Part shown: positions 25,261-33,115 of the stretch, piece by piece | How positions within the stretch are numbered: the first letter of the stretch is position 1 | Layout of the letters: every line of letters begins with the position of its first letter | Assembly: GCA_020048985.1 (NCBI GenBank) | Contig: JAIFLR010000033.1 | Span: 1-57,525, forward strand | Direction of reading: 5' to 3' | From: Halobacteriovorax sp. | GTDB lineage: Bacteria; Bdellovibrionota; Bacteriovoracia; Bacteriovoracales; Bacteriovoracaceae | DNA length: 57,525 nucleotides | Program-made: the position numbers and the translations under genes | Notes under the pieces: generated by a model | The model's database searches: none | What the model was told of the DNA's origin: nothing | The model's input: only the letters and a program-made list of their open reading frames with translations

Positions 25261-26259
25261 AAATTGAAACCTGTCTATTTTTTTACCTTTATTCTTTTTT
25301 CAATCATCACATTCCTTGGGATTCATTTCCCCTACCCCTTTAACTTATTCCCAATCATATTTGTCTTCGTCGGTATCCCCCTCATTGACGGCATTCTTGG
25401 GATCGATAAATCTAATCCCGATCCTGAGCAAGAAAGGTCCTGGAAGTCGTCTTCGGTTTGGGGACCGCCGGTCTACTTATACGTCCTCACGCATTTTGCC
25501 CTTTTGATTTATGCAGCAACCAAATCGGTGAGTCTTAACTCAATTGATCTTTTGATTATGGGCGTAGTCACAGGCCTCTATACTGGTGGCCTTGGGATCA
25601 CTGTTGCCCACGAACTTTGTCATAAAAAAGAAAAAATTCCACGTTTTCTTGCCGACCTTGTTCTGGCCAGTGTGTGGTATCAGCACTTTGCTATTGAGCA
25701 CGTAAAGGGACATCACTTTCAAGTTGCGACAGAAGAAGACCCGGCCAGTGCAAGAAAGAACGAATCGGTTTATCCCTTTCTATTTCGAACGATTAAGGGA
25801 ACTCTTCTTCATGCCATTGAGCTCGATAAAGTTGGAGTGATAAAAGGGGCTTGCCTCGCCTTGATATTTACTGGGACTGCCTTTGCGGTGAATCTAAAAA
25901 TGGGTTTCTTTATGATGACTCAATCATTCGTGGCGATGATTCTGCTGGAACTCGTGAACTACGTTGAACATTATGGACTAAGTAGAAAAAAGTTGCACAA
26001 CGGTCGCTACGAGAAAGTACTTCCTACCCACTCCTGGAATTCGGCCCATAAATTTTCTAATTTGCTTTTGTTTAATTTGCAAAGGCATTCCGATCATCAC
26101 GCCTCAGCCCATTTACCCTATACGATTCTTAAAAATCACGAATCAGCTCCGCAACTTCCGACTGGTTACCCAGGAATGATCTTGCTGGCACTCTTGCCAC
26201 CACTATGGTTCAAAATTATGAACCCTAAGGTTTGTGAAGCCAATAAACAGATTCCGTAA
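25261..26259 (+). CDS. AlkB-type membrane fatty-acid/alkane hydroxylase
   Basis: About 332 residues from a TTG at 25261. A longer frame starts at 25231, but those first codons fall in the duplicated flank of the neighbouring pseudogene and are probably not coding. Six or so membrane segments are present. The eight-histidine di-iron site is complete: HELCHKK, EHVKGHH and LQRHSDHH, with the family's NYVEHYGL. Alkane 1-monooxygenases hydroxylate alkanes or fatty acids with rubredoxin as partner, and no rubredoxin gene is adjacent. The 3' end overlaps the convergent TPMT gene by 35 bp. Confidence 0.9.
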   Translation, partial: KLKPVYFFTFILFSIITFLGIHFPYPFNLFPIIFVFVGIPLIDGILGIDKSNPDPEQERSWKSSSVWGPPVYLYVLTHFALLIYAATKSVSLNSIDLLIMGVVTGLYTGGLGITVAHELCHKKEKIPRFLADLVLASVWYQHFAIEHVKGHHFQVATEEDPASARKNESVYPFLFRTIKGTLLHAIELDKVGVIKGACLALIFTGTAFAVNLKMGFFMMTQSFVAMILLELVNYVEHYGLSRKKLHNGRYEKVLPTHSWNSAHKFSNLLLFNLQRHSDHHASAHLPYTILKNHESAPQLPTGYPGMILLALLPPLWFKIMNPKVCEANKQIP

Positions 26260-26845
26260 CCAAAGTCGAGCGAACCTCTTCAGTTTCAGATTGAATTAAC
26301 TTGCTCTCAAAAGCCTTATAGATATTTCTAATTTCCGTTTCAGGAACAGAAAAGGGCGGCCCCTGAATTGAGCCTTGAGGATATTCAAAGGAAATAAGTA
26401 AAATCTCTACTGGCGCCACACGCCTCTTGGTAATTTCAGCGGCATACTTCTGGCGAATATCTTCGGGAAGGGCAACTAAGGCCGCACGGTCATAGATCCC
26501 AGTTACAGAATTCCAAACGTCTTGAGGAAGTTTGAAAAAATCTCCGCACCATAAAGTAATACTCTCAGATTCAAAAACAACGAAGTCTTTGACAGATTTC
26601 TCAGTAAACTTAATGCCATTCTCTATAAAAAAATCTCGGCAAGCGATGGGGCTCAGCTCAACACCAATCACGGATTGGCCTAGAGAAGAAAAATAAAGCA
26701 TATCAAGGGTTTTGCCACAAAGCGGGACTAAGACCGTACCAGGCGTAAAACGAGCTGCGAATTTTTCAACTGCGGGGTGATACTTCGCCTGGTGAAAACC
26801 AATTTCACCTTTCTGCCATTTATTGATCCAGAAATCTTCATTCAT
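26225..26845 (-). CDS. Thiopurine S-methyltransferase family
   Basis: 206 residues. The N-terminus MNEDFWINKWQKGEIGFHQ is typical of the TPMT family. The SAM site is VLVPLCGKTLDMLYFSSLGQSVIGVELS, followed by YDRAALVALP and a SFEYPQGSIQGPPFSVP motif. These enzymes methylate sulfur, selenium or tellurium compounds in bacteria. Cytoplasmic. The 3' end overlaps alkB in the opposite direction. The exact substrate is unknown. Confidence 0.93.
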   Translation of the reverse strand: MNEDFWINKWQKGEIGFHQAKYHPAVEKFAARFTPGTVLVPLCGKTLDMLYFSSLGQSVIGVELSPIACRDFFIENGIKFTEKSVKDFVVFESESITLWCGDFFKLPQDVWNSVTGIYDRAALVALPEDIRQKYAAEITKRRVAPVEILLISFEYPQGSIQGPPFSVPETEIRNIYKAFESKLIQSETEEVRSTLVTESVYWLHKP

Positions 26846-26851
26846 CTTGTA

Positions 26852-27364
26852 TTACTTTTCGGAAACTTTCTTAAAAGTATTTTGTTCCCACATATATTCA
26901 TAAAATTTAAGTTTTGGCATTTTCTCAACATAGCGAATGATCGTTTTGTTATCTCGCTTAACGAGGGCAGGCTCCGCAAGCCAGATATGAAAATTGGACA
27001 AGTCACCAGAGTCATCATTCCATAAGTTCTTACTAACGACTTTATTGAAATCGTATTTTTTATCTACTTTTGAGATCACCTGATAGATCCCGCTTGCTCC
27101 AGAGCTTCCTCCGCCAACATCTGCGAGAACAAATTCACTCAAGCCGTCGTTATCAATGTCCGCATCAAAGACGTAGTAGCTTTTGTTTTTAATAACGAGG
27201 TAATCCTTCCCTTGATTCGTCTGTACAACACCCAAGAGGCTTTTATCTTTGTTTTGGATAAAACTCAAAAAGCGAATAATGCCGTCTCTGGTAAGAGGAT
27301 TGATCGCTGTTGTAGAAGCATTGGAGATGGATATAAAGGCGATTAGGATTAAGAAGTAGTTCAT
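26852..27364 (-). CDS. Secreted protein with FG-GAP/EF-hand-like segment
   Basis: 170 residues. A signal peptide (about residues 1-16) precedes a mature part with DADIDNDGLSEFVLADVGGG, a calcium-loop-like motif seen in VCBS/FG-GAP repeats. The rest is unassigned. Stop and start codons of this gene and the upstream gene overlap by one base (TAATG), so translation is coupled. It reads into the TPMT gene 6 bp downstream on the same strand. No biochemical role is known. Confidence 0.65.
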   Translation of the reverse strand: MNYFLILIAFISISNASTTAINPLTRDGIIRFLSFIQNKDKSLLGVVQTNQGKDYLVIKNKSYYVFDADIDNDGLSEFVLADVGGGSSGASGIYQVISKVDKKYDFNKVVSKNLWNDDSGDLSNFHIWLAEPALVKRDNKTIIRYVEKMPKLKFYEYMWEQNTFKKVSEK

Positions 27365-27768
27365 TAATTTTTACGTGAGCACGTCTGCTGAATTTGATAA
27401 TTATAAGTTCTAACTAAGTTCCCAGTCTTATCCAGATAAAGTTCAGAGATCGCCGAATAGTCGTTTCTAACGGACACGACTTTATCAGTAGTACATTTAA
27501 TGATCCAGCCCCACCCATCTGCTATTCCTGTTTGATCGGCACTGAAAGTCTCCTCTCCACCAGGAATGCTGCGATAATTGGTGGTGAAGTTTGTCACGCC
27601 TGGAAGATCTGGATGAGCTGATTGCTCAATCGTCATAAGATCAAGCCAAGGCTCGCGGTGACCGTCTTCAATTAGGCACAGGTATTTTCCTGCGAGATTT
27701 GGGCAAGCTTCAGCAACTTGTGGTAATGCAATAAGAAAACAAAGGATAATTTTTGATAATATTTTCAT
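27364..27768 (-). CDS. Small secreted protein of unknown function
   Basis: 134 residues from the ATG at 27768, chosen because a signal peptide (MKILSKIILCFLIALPQVAEA) begins there and because a longer frame from 27867 would overlap the upstream lipoprotein. The mature part has cysteines (ACPNL, KYLCLIE, IIKCTTD, QQTCSRKN) and beta-rich segments such as GVTNFTTNYRS. No family is recognised. The stop codon shares a base with the next start (TAATG). Confidence 0.62.
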   Translation of the reverse strand: MKILSKIILCFLIALPQVAEACPNLAGKYLCLIEDGHREPWLDLMTIEQSAHPDLPGVTNFTTNYRSIPGGEETFSADQTGIADGWGWIIKCTTDKVVSVRNDYSAISELYLDKTGNLVRTYNYQIQQTCSRKN

Positions 27769-27805
27769 GGGATAAGTATCCATGAATAAACTGGGATTGC
27801 AAAGT

Positions 27806-28471
27806 TTAAGGAGTTCTATTCCAGCAAACACTATCACGTACTGTGCAGTACCCTTTAATAGTCTCACCTACCCAGCAAATGTGCGTAGTGCCGTGTATGG
27901 AATAGGAATTTGTCTTGAATACGGGCGAGCACAAATTGGCAGCTTCATTGATAACAACGACTTCTTTGGTATATTTTTCAAATTCAACTTTGGTTAAACC
28001 AGTTAAAGCATAATCTTTGGCCATCTCTGATCTGATATTCAAAATCTGCGCAGCTTCTTCTGCTGTGACATCAGTTTTAGCTAGTAGTTCTTGGCGATAC
28101 TTTAAAGAATTCTCATGGGTAAGTTTTAATTCCTCATACTGTTTTGAAAGATCAGAATTCACAGATAGAGTCACTGCACAGTCTTGATATTCCTCATCAT
28201 AAAATAAGACTTCAACTGAAAAGGGAATGACGGGTAGCAGAGGATATTCTTTTTTTATATCTTCTTCGGCCTTAATTACGGCCAGTTCACATGAGGTTTG
28301 TTTTGAGATGAGCTTGCTTCCCGCGATTCTACGATAATAATTTTTAGGGCCTTGCGGAACTTTAAGCGCCTGCTCGCCATTTCTCACGGCACTCACCCAG
28401 TGTGGCCGGTCGGTTTCCACTTTCTGATGGGCACAGGCTACAAATAAGAAAAGCAAAGAGAGGACTTTCAT
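27806..28471 (-). CDS. Lipoprotein of unknown function
   Basis: 221 residues. The lipobox LFLFVACAH marks a lipoprotein. After it come VETDRPHWVSAVRNGEQALKVP and a central region with paired cysteines (QTSCELAV, YQDCAVTLS). 'RPHWV...G..ALKV' resembles the LPP20/LpoB-like start seen in some outer-membrane proteins, but the resemblance is weak. The C-terminal part contains NLCSPVFKT, THICWVGETI and GYCTVRDSVCWN. It is the first gene of a run of small minus-strand secreted genes. Confidence 0.6.
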   Translation of the reverse strand: MKVLSLLFLFVACAHQKVETDRPHWVSAVRNGEQALKVPQGPKNYYRRIAGSKLISKQTSCELAVIKAEEDIKKEYPLLPVIPFSVEVLFYDEEYQDCAVTLSVNSDLSKQYEELKLTHENSLKYRQELLAKTDVTAEEAAQILNIRSEMAKDYALTGLTKVEFEKYTKEVVVINEAANLCSPVFKTNSYSIHGTTHICWVGETIKGYCTVRDSVCWNRTP

Positions 28472-28525
28472 TCAGAGCTTATCGGAAACTCTCCGAGAAA
28501 ACTTGAGCGAAGAGATCTGCTTTGT

Positions 28526-29392
28526 TTATCTCAATCGAACAATGATGTCCTGAGCTTGTGGCTCTTTAAAATCTTGAACTAACGTCACTGAGCCATCTTT
28601 TTCGGCGACCACGCCCTCAGGACGCAGCAACTCTTCAAATCCCGAGACTGAAAAATTTTGTACCACACCTGTACCCAATGCCAAATGATCAAGGCCGAAT
28701 TCCCTATCAGTATCATCCGTTGATCCACTTAAAACTAAAAGTCCGCCTTCCTTGGAATCGAGGCTTCTAATCCCCTTGTCTCCGAGTCGGGCCGTGATGA
28801 CTTCACCAAAGACTGGGGCGGCGCCATTCAAAAGTGCCTCCGCATTTTGAATCACGACAATCAATGCCTCACCTTTTGAAGTCACTGGAGATCTCAGACC
28901 CAAATAAAGTTGCCCCCCACTCAAGGCCAAGCCTTCAATGTTAAGTCCACCATCATCAGGAGTGCCAGCTTCAACCTGCTTCATATCAAGAACAGTGCCG
29001 TGAGACTTTTGAAGCTGAGTGAGAATCTGCTCGCGCAGGGACCAGGACTGCTGCATTTCTATTTTTTTACCGGAAAGATTCATGAGCATCAGCTGCTCTC
29101 TTTCTGGTTTTCTTTTTCCTTTCTTAGTGCGGCTGTGAGAAGTGATGGCAAAGAACTGAGTCGTATTGGCCGTCGCCAATCCTTCCAGATCATCCCAATC
29201 GCCATTTACCGAAAGCTTCTCGAGCTTGGTACTCATGACCCAAAGAGAACTCGGCTCTTCATCTCCGCCAATCACCAGCGTCTCACCCATGCGGCAGACA
29301 CCAGAGGCTTCAGGAATGAATTCATCCACCACAGCGTGGGCTGGAGTAAGAGTGATAAAAGAACTTAATAAAACAATGAGTGAGTATTTCAT
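28526..29392 (-). CDS. Exported DUF3616-like protein
   Basis: 288 residues from the ATG at 29392, chosen for the signal peptide MKYSLIVLLSSFITLTPAHA. A longer frame to 29428 uses a TTG with no ribosome-binding site. The DUF3616 pattern is visible: GDWDDLEGLATANTTQFFAITSHS, NIEGLALSGGQLYLGLRSP and GLLVLSGSTDD. It looks like a beta-propeller or barrel exported to the periplasm. The role is unknown. The gene is divergent from the secreted Pro-rich gene at 29597. Confidence 0.75.
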   Translation of the reverse strand: MKYSLIVLLSSFITLTPAHAVVDEFIPEASGVCRMGETLVIGGDEEPSSLWVMSTKLEKLSVNGDWDDLEGLATANTTQFFAITSHSRTKKGKRKPEREQLMLMNLSGKKIEMQQSWSLREQILTQLQKSHGTVLDMKQVEAGTPDDGGLNIEGLALSGGQLYLGLRSPVTSKGEALIVVIQNAEALLNGAAPVFGEVITARLGDKGIRSLDSKEGGLLVLSGSTDDTDREFGLDHLALGTGVVQNFSVSGFEELLRPEGVVAEKDGSVTLVQDFKEPQAQDIIVRLR

Positions 29393-29516
29393 AAGAGTTA
29401 TTAGATAAAGTAATTCGGGGTCAGACAAGTGAAGACTTTGTTAACTGGTGCAGCTCTGGCCCGGGTCGATCCGCACCTCGCGACGCGTCTTCTAACTGAT
29501 TTTACAGCTCGTTCAC

Positions 29517-29537
29517 TTGGCATAATTCTTGAGAGAA
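29517..29537 (+). promoter_or_regulatory. Promoter-like motif shared with 10507
   Basis: A 21-bp element that matches 10507-10527 except for one base (core TTGGCATAATTC, tail TGAGAGAA). It ends about 60 bp before the ATG at 29597. It may be a promoter for the secreted Pro-rich protein. The spacing TGGCAT-N5-TTGA resembles sigma-54 but lacks the normal -12 GC. Confidence 0.45.
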
Positions 29538-29596
29538 AGAGTGTAGCAATCATCCATGACGGACAAAACGCGAACAACTTCTTAAAGGAGAGGGAT

Positions 29597-30313
29597 ATGA
29601 AATTTTTTGCACTATTGGCCTTAGCGACTATGAGTCTCTCTGCTTTTTCGCAAACTTGTTATGTTGATATGGTAGTGAAAAATTCTGGTCGCGTTGTTCG
29701 CTCATTCACGGCTTATGGCGATCCAAATTCTTGCATCGAAGGCATGAAAGAGTGCCGTAAATCAATTCGCTTCGACTACTCAAACAATCCTCAATACGCC
29801 AATGGTTCCCTAGATTGTGTCCGCGCTGGTGATTACGGTCCAACACCGAATCCATACCCAAACCCACAACCATACCCGCAACCGCATCCACAACCGAATC
29901 CTTACGGCTCAGTTGATGCAATCTCCTTGATCTTGGATCTCTCAAGTAGCTCTTACAATTCTGAAGTTCAAACAAAGATGATTGAAGCTTTGATTTTGAA
30001 TCTTAATAGTTATGCTTTGAATGGTTTGGCGCGAGTTTGTTCGTCTACCAGAACATGGCAAGAAAATGCATCATGCTTGATTGATGGTGTGAGAAGAGCT
30101 CCTCGTGAAGGCATTGATGAGTATTTAGCGATTCGCGCTTCTGCTCAAGCATGTATCCTGTCTAAGACTTGGCAAGAAGAACAATCTTGTTTTGGAACTG
30201 CACTAAGAAATAACCGCTTGCCGTCACTTGGTTACTTGGGTCAGAGCTGTTCTGGAATGTATAATTCTGAAAGTGCAGCCCGTTGTTACCGTTCTGTCTT
30301 TGGTGTTCGTTAA
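29597..30313 (+). CDS. Secreted protein with Pro/Asn/Tyr-rich linker
   Basis: 238 residues from the ATG at 29597, which follows AAAGGAGAGGG. An in-frame extension to 29429 is not supported. Signal peptide (about residues 1-18), then a small domain with cysteines (QTCYVDMVV, NSCIEGMKECRKSI), a linker of PNPYPNPQPYPQP type (about residues 83-103), and a helical C-terminal domain with paired cysteines (ARVCSSTRTWQENASCL, ACILSKTWQEEQSC). The last domain has two similar cysteine-helix units. No family is recognised. It ends at a strong stem-loop terminator. Confidence 0.78.
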   Translation: MKFFALLALATMSLSAFSQTCYVDMVVKNSGRVVRSFTAYGDPNSCIEGMKECRKSIRFDYSNNPQYANGSLDCVRAGDYGPTPNPYPNPQPYPQPHPQPNPYGSVDAISLILDLSSSSYNSEVQTKMIEALILNLNSYALNGLARVCSSTRTWQENASCLIDGVRRAPREGIDEYLAIRASAQACILSKTWQEEQSCFGTALRNNRLPSLGYLGQSCSGMYNSESAARCYRSVFGVR

Positions 30314-30329
30314 TCAATCATTTTGAATG

Positions 30330-30347
30330 GGCTCCCTTCGGGGAGCC
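30330..30347. terminator. TTCG-loop stem-loop terminator
   Basis: GGCTCCC (30330-30336), TTCG loop, GGGAGCC (30341-30347). Perfect 7-bp G+C-rich stem with a stable UUCG-type loop between the convergent secreted gene and the antitoxin gene. The T-tract after it is weak (TAAATAATTT), so it may be rho-assisted. It could serve both directions. Confidence 0.7.
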
Positions 30348-30360
30348 TAAATAATTTAGA

Positions 30361-30678
30361 TTACCCGTAAATTGCAATTGGGAGTTCATCATCATCAGAA
30401 ACCAAACTAATCTTAACTCTCATGCCCATGGCTTTAGCATATTTATCCAGAGTCGAAATTTTCAAATCTTTACGACCTTCAATCTTTGATACCTCAGACT
30501 GTGCCAGTCCCTTAAGCTCGGATTGATTCAATCCAATAAATTCACGTGCCATCTTCAAACGAAGCGAATGAACCTTATCCTGTCCCTTTTTTAGGGCCTT
30601 GGAATATCGCGCTTCACCCATTGTTTTTTTTGCATGAGATAAAAAATCAGGCTCGTGTTTTTTGGTTTTCTTTTTCAT
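30361..30678 (-). CDS. HigA-type antitoxin (XRE helix-turn-helix)
   Basis: 105 residues. Its basic N-terminus (KKKTKKHEPDF) is followed by the helix-turn-helix FIGLNQSELKGLAQSEVSKIEGRKDLKISTLDKYAKAMGM. Position, size and order (toxin first, antitoxin second, overlapping by 4 bp) match HigBA systems. The antitoxin would bind the toxin and repress the operon through the palindrome at 31046-31067. The C-terminus (RVKISLVSDDDELPIAIYG) is acidic, as in other antitoxins. Confidence 0.85.
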   Translation of the reverse strand: MKKKTKKHEPDFLSHAKKTMGEARYSKALKKGQDKVHSLRLKMAREFIGLNQSELKGLAQSEVSKIEGRKDLKISTLDKYAKAMGMRVKISLVSDDDELPIAIYG

Positions 30679-31031
30679 TTTTTCTTCCTCTCAATCTGCT
30701 TGCGATAAATCTTTTCGCATAGTGCAATCATCGTTTTATAAAAGTGCTTATTCCCGCTTCCTGCCTTGTTACCACCAATCAACAAAACCGCATTTCTATC
30801 TGAATCAAAAACAAAAAAAACTCTTATTACCTTATCTCCACTAATAAATCGCAATTCCTTAAGGTTCTTAAGTTTACTCCCTTTCAGAGTGTCGACATAA
30901 GGCCTTCCGAGATTAGGGCCAAATTGTTTTAAAATCTCTACATGTTCAACTATGTCTTCCTGAAGAAAATCATCGGCATCATCAAACCACTCTTGAAATT
31001 CTTCCGTTTGCTTAACGTTCCACGGACCCAT
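30675..31031 (-). CDS. HigB/RelE-type toxin (phage Gp49-like)
   Basis: 118 residues from the ATG at 31031, which follows GGGGGTATA. A longer frame would run through the operator palindrome. The pattern of the Gp49-like/HigB family is visible: N-terminal EFQEWFDDADDFLQEDIVEHVEILKQFGP, then GRPYVDTLKGSKLKNLKELRF, and a terminal VFFVFDSDRNAVLLIGGNKAG. Such toxins cleave mRNA at the ribosome. The gene overlaps the antitoxin start. Activity is inferred. Confidence 0.85.
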   Translation of the reverse strand: MGPWNVKQTEEFQEWFDDADDFLQEDIVEHVEILKQFGPNLGRPYVDTLKGSKLKNLKELRFISGDKVIRVFFVFDSDRNAVLLIGGNKAGSGNKHFYKTMIALCEKIYRKQIERKKK

Positions 31032-31045
31032 TATACCCCCAAAGG

Positions 31046-31067
31046 CATATGCACTCAAGTGCATATG
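31046..31067. promoter_or_regulatory. Operator palindrome of the toxin-antitoxin pair
   Basis: CATATGCACT (31046-31055) and AGTGCATATG (31058-31067) form a perfect inverted repeat around CA, 15 bp before the toxin ATG. In HigBA operons the antitoxin binds such sites to repress its own transcription. Confidence 0.75.
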
Positions 31068-31181
31068 ACTAACAAATAAATTCAAAGCCTTAGAAATAAA
31101 GCTTTAAACTTATTTGTCATTTATTGGTAGGTTTATGAGTCAAATCGGCGGAATTTTTTCATTTTCGATCTATGGTCCGAC

Positions 31182-31796
31182 CTAAATACTTGCCGCCAAC
31201 TGTTTTGTGCGCGCAAGCCTATGCTTCAATCTTCTTCCTGACGCCAGTCTTGGTTTTTTCACCATCGAGCCATCACAAAGTTTTCCAGAATCATCGAGCT
31301 CAAGAATTTTGCTAAAGAAGGTTTGCTCATCAACCGGGTTTTCAGCTTTTTTCGCATATTTTGCGTAGAGCTTAGCAGATTTTTCACCAGGTTGATTTAA
31401 GTGTTGTTCGGCCAGCGCCTTTACGATTCGGTCGATGTCAGCAAGTTGTACTGCCGCGATACTTGAGGCAGAAAGGGTTCCACCACTCCCTCCAAGGGCA
31501 CCAGCAGTTAAACCCAAAGCGAATCCCACCAACTGATCTGCTGCCAGCGCAGTGGCCAGACCAACACCAGCTAATCCTACTCCCATCGCACCGACATAAG
31601 TCCCAGCGACAACCGTAACCGGAGTGAGCGAGAGCTGAACGATGAGGTTTGTTCTGCGCTTGAGATATTCATCCATGCAGGTATTTTCAGGACCTATTTC
31701 GGTAATCAGATTTTTAACGTCTCGTATTTTGACTTCATCAGCAGCAAAAGCATTTGAGGAGATGAGGCAGAGAAGTGCAAGTGCTTTAATTTTCAT
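31182..31796 (-). CDS. Secreted Ala/Gly-rich protein of unknown function
   Basis: 204 residues. A signal peptide (MKIKALALLCLISSNAFA) precedes a mature part with a conserved-looking N-terminal ENTCMDEYLKRR, a hydrophobic central region of Ala/Gly/Val residues that could span a membrane (TVVAGTYVGAMGVGLAGVGL), and a basic end (SGRRLKHRLARTKQ). A C-terminal cysteine (GKLCDGS) could pair with the first. No family is recognised. It stands between the TA pair and a peptidase-like gene. Confidence 0.62.
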   Translation of the reverse strand: MKIKALALLCLISSNAFAADEVKIRDVKNLITEIGPENTCMDEYLKRRTNLIVQLSLTPVTVVAGTYVGAMGVGLAGVGLATALAADQLVGFALGLTAGALGGSGGTLSASSIAAVQLADIDRIVKALAEQHLNQPGEKSAKLYAKYAKKAENPVDEQTFFSKILELDDSGKLCDGSMVKKPRLASGRRLKHRLARTKQLAASI

Positions 31797-31868
31797 GGTT
31801 CAGCCTTTGAATGAATGGTCTGGGGAGTATCCCACCATTTGGCATTTAAAGGTGCGGCCTTGAATTAT

Positions 31869-32738
31869 TTACAAGATGCGGAGGTAATCCAACCCACCAC
31901 AAATAGCAGCAACTTGCGCTTTATTACAGATTTCATCTGTAACTTTAGGACTATCAGGATAAACCTCGGTGGTGGTGGAATATTCGGCATCAGAAAAACC
32001 ACCGCACAGGAAAAGTTTTTTCATGTCGTAATTAATCACACCCTCGTCTTCCAGAGCCACTCCAATAATCATGCCTCGAGCGTCTGCCGGTGCAATGTGG
32101 GTGACTTTTCGAACTGAAGCAATCACTGCTTTTTGAAATTCTTTTTGAGGCTGACGAGCATCACCTACGACATAAAATCCATCAGGAATTTCAGAAAACT
32201 CCTGGGCTTTGCCGTCTCTTTGCTCCAAGGCCGGTCTAAAAACTGTATTATCAGTATCTGTTGTCTCGTGCAGATCAAAATGAGCGAAGACTTCAATCCC
32301 GGCCATGGCGCTCAAAAACAAGCGGCATTCTTCCGCAGGACTATCCGGATAAAAAGAGCGGTTGGGATCTATCGCCTGATTGTTCCAGCGGTTAATTGTC
32401 TCATAGGCCCAGGGACTAATACACGGAGCACAGATAAAATTAAATGAATCACTATATTTCTGGGCCTCACCACTCATAAAGGCCAGCGCCCCATGAACAC
32501 CACTGGTTTCATAACCGTGAACACCACCGGTGATTACTACCGTTTTTTTGGCCGGATCAAAATTTTTTGTTTTAACTAAAAAGACTGGATAGCTAGCGGG
32601 ATCAAGCGTCAGGTATCCATATAGCGAAACTTCGAGCGAGTTTTTGAGACTTTGAATTTTTGTGACGACTTCATTCAGGTAAGAGCGTTTAATCGTTTGC
32701 TCTTTGAACCAATTTTCTTTTTCTATCTGTCCCCACAT
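31869..32738 (-). CDS. M14-family/aspartoacylase-like deacylase
   Basis: 289 residues with no signal peptide. GGVHGYETSGVHG (His and Glu), DPNRSFYP and HFDLHETTDTDN provide the zinc ligands and the Arg/Asn block of the M14 and aspartoacylase/succinylglutamate desuccinylase group. The family's catalytic Glu would be the one in EYSTTTEVYPDSP. The product is probably a zinc amidohydrolase acting on an N-acyl amino acid or small peptide in the cytoplasm. Substrate unclear. It ends next to the regulator-like gene below, 2 bp apart. Confidence 0.85.
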   Translation of the reverse strand: MWGQIEKENWFKEQTIKRSYLNEVVTKIQSLKNSLEVSLYGYLTLDPASYPVFLVKTKNFDPAKKTVVITGGVHGYETSGVHGALAFMSGEAQKYSDSFNFICAPCISPWAYETINRWNNQAIDPNRSFYPDSPAEECRLFLSAMAGIEVFAHFDLHETTDTDNTVFRPALEQRDGKAQEFSEIPDGFYVVGDARQPQKEFQKAVIASVRKVTHIAPADARGMIIGVALEDEGVINYDMKKLFLCGGFSDAEYSTTTEVYPDSPKVTDEICNKAQVAAICGGLDYLRIL

Positions 32739-32740
32739 AC

Positions 32741-33088
32741 CTAAACCTTGATCCGTGAATCAGCATGACGAATACGCTTCACCAGTGTTTTGATAAAAAC
32801 TTCCAGCCACTGGGGCTGAGTTTTAAAAATCTCATCAATTGTTTTAAGAGGAATTTGGGCCAGTTTGCATTCCTTGACCGCTCGGACAGTAGCACTTCTA
32901 GGCTGTTGGTCGAGGAAGGAAAGTTCCCCCACAATCTCACCCGGATTGATGTAGCCGAGGATGACATCTTTATCACCATCTTTTCGAGTCACAACCAGCT
33001 GTCCCTCTTGTAGTAGGTACATACTGTGGGACTCTTCTCCTTCATTCAGAAGGATCTTGTCAGCTTGTAAAGTTACGGGCCAGGCCAT
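32741..33088 (-). CDS. Cyclic nucleotide-binding domain protein
   Basis: 115 residues, a single CNBD without a helix-turn-helix. The phosphate-binding cassette is GEIVGELSFLDQQPRSATVRA, in which Glu and Arg are conserved. MYLLQEGQLVVTRKDG and ILGYINPGEIVG complete the beta-roll. Such single-domain proteins work with a partner or bind c-di-GMP or cAMP. It overlaps no gene but is 2 bp from the deacylase and 27 bp from the DsbA-like gene, so it is likely part of a minus-strand operon. Confidence 0.9.
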   Translation of the reverse strand: MAWPVTLQADKILLNEGEESHSMYLLQEGQLVVTRKDGDKDVILGYINPGEIVGELSFLDQQPRSATVRAVKECKLAQIPLKTIDEIFKTQPQWLEVFIKTLVKRIRHADSRIKV

Positions 33089-33115
33089 AATAATCTCCCT
33101 TCAATAAGGAAGATG

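Noticed and set aside
29429-29596. Extended start of the secreted Pro-rich protein
   Set aside because: The signal peptide and the AAAGGAGAGGG site place the start at 29597. The extension overlaps the probable promoter motif.
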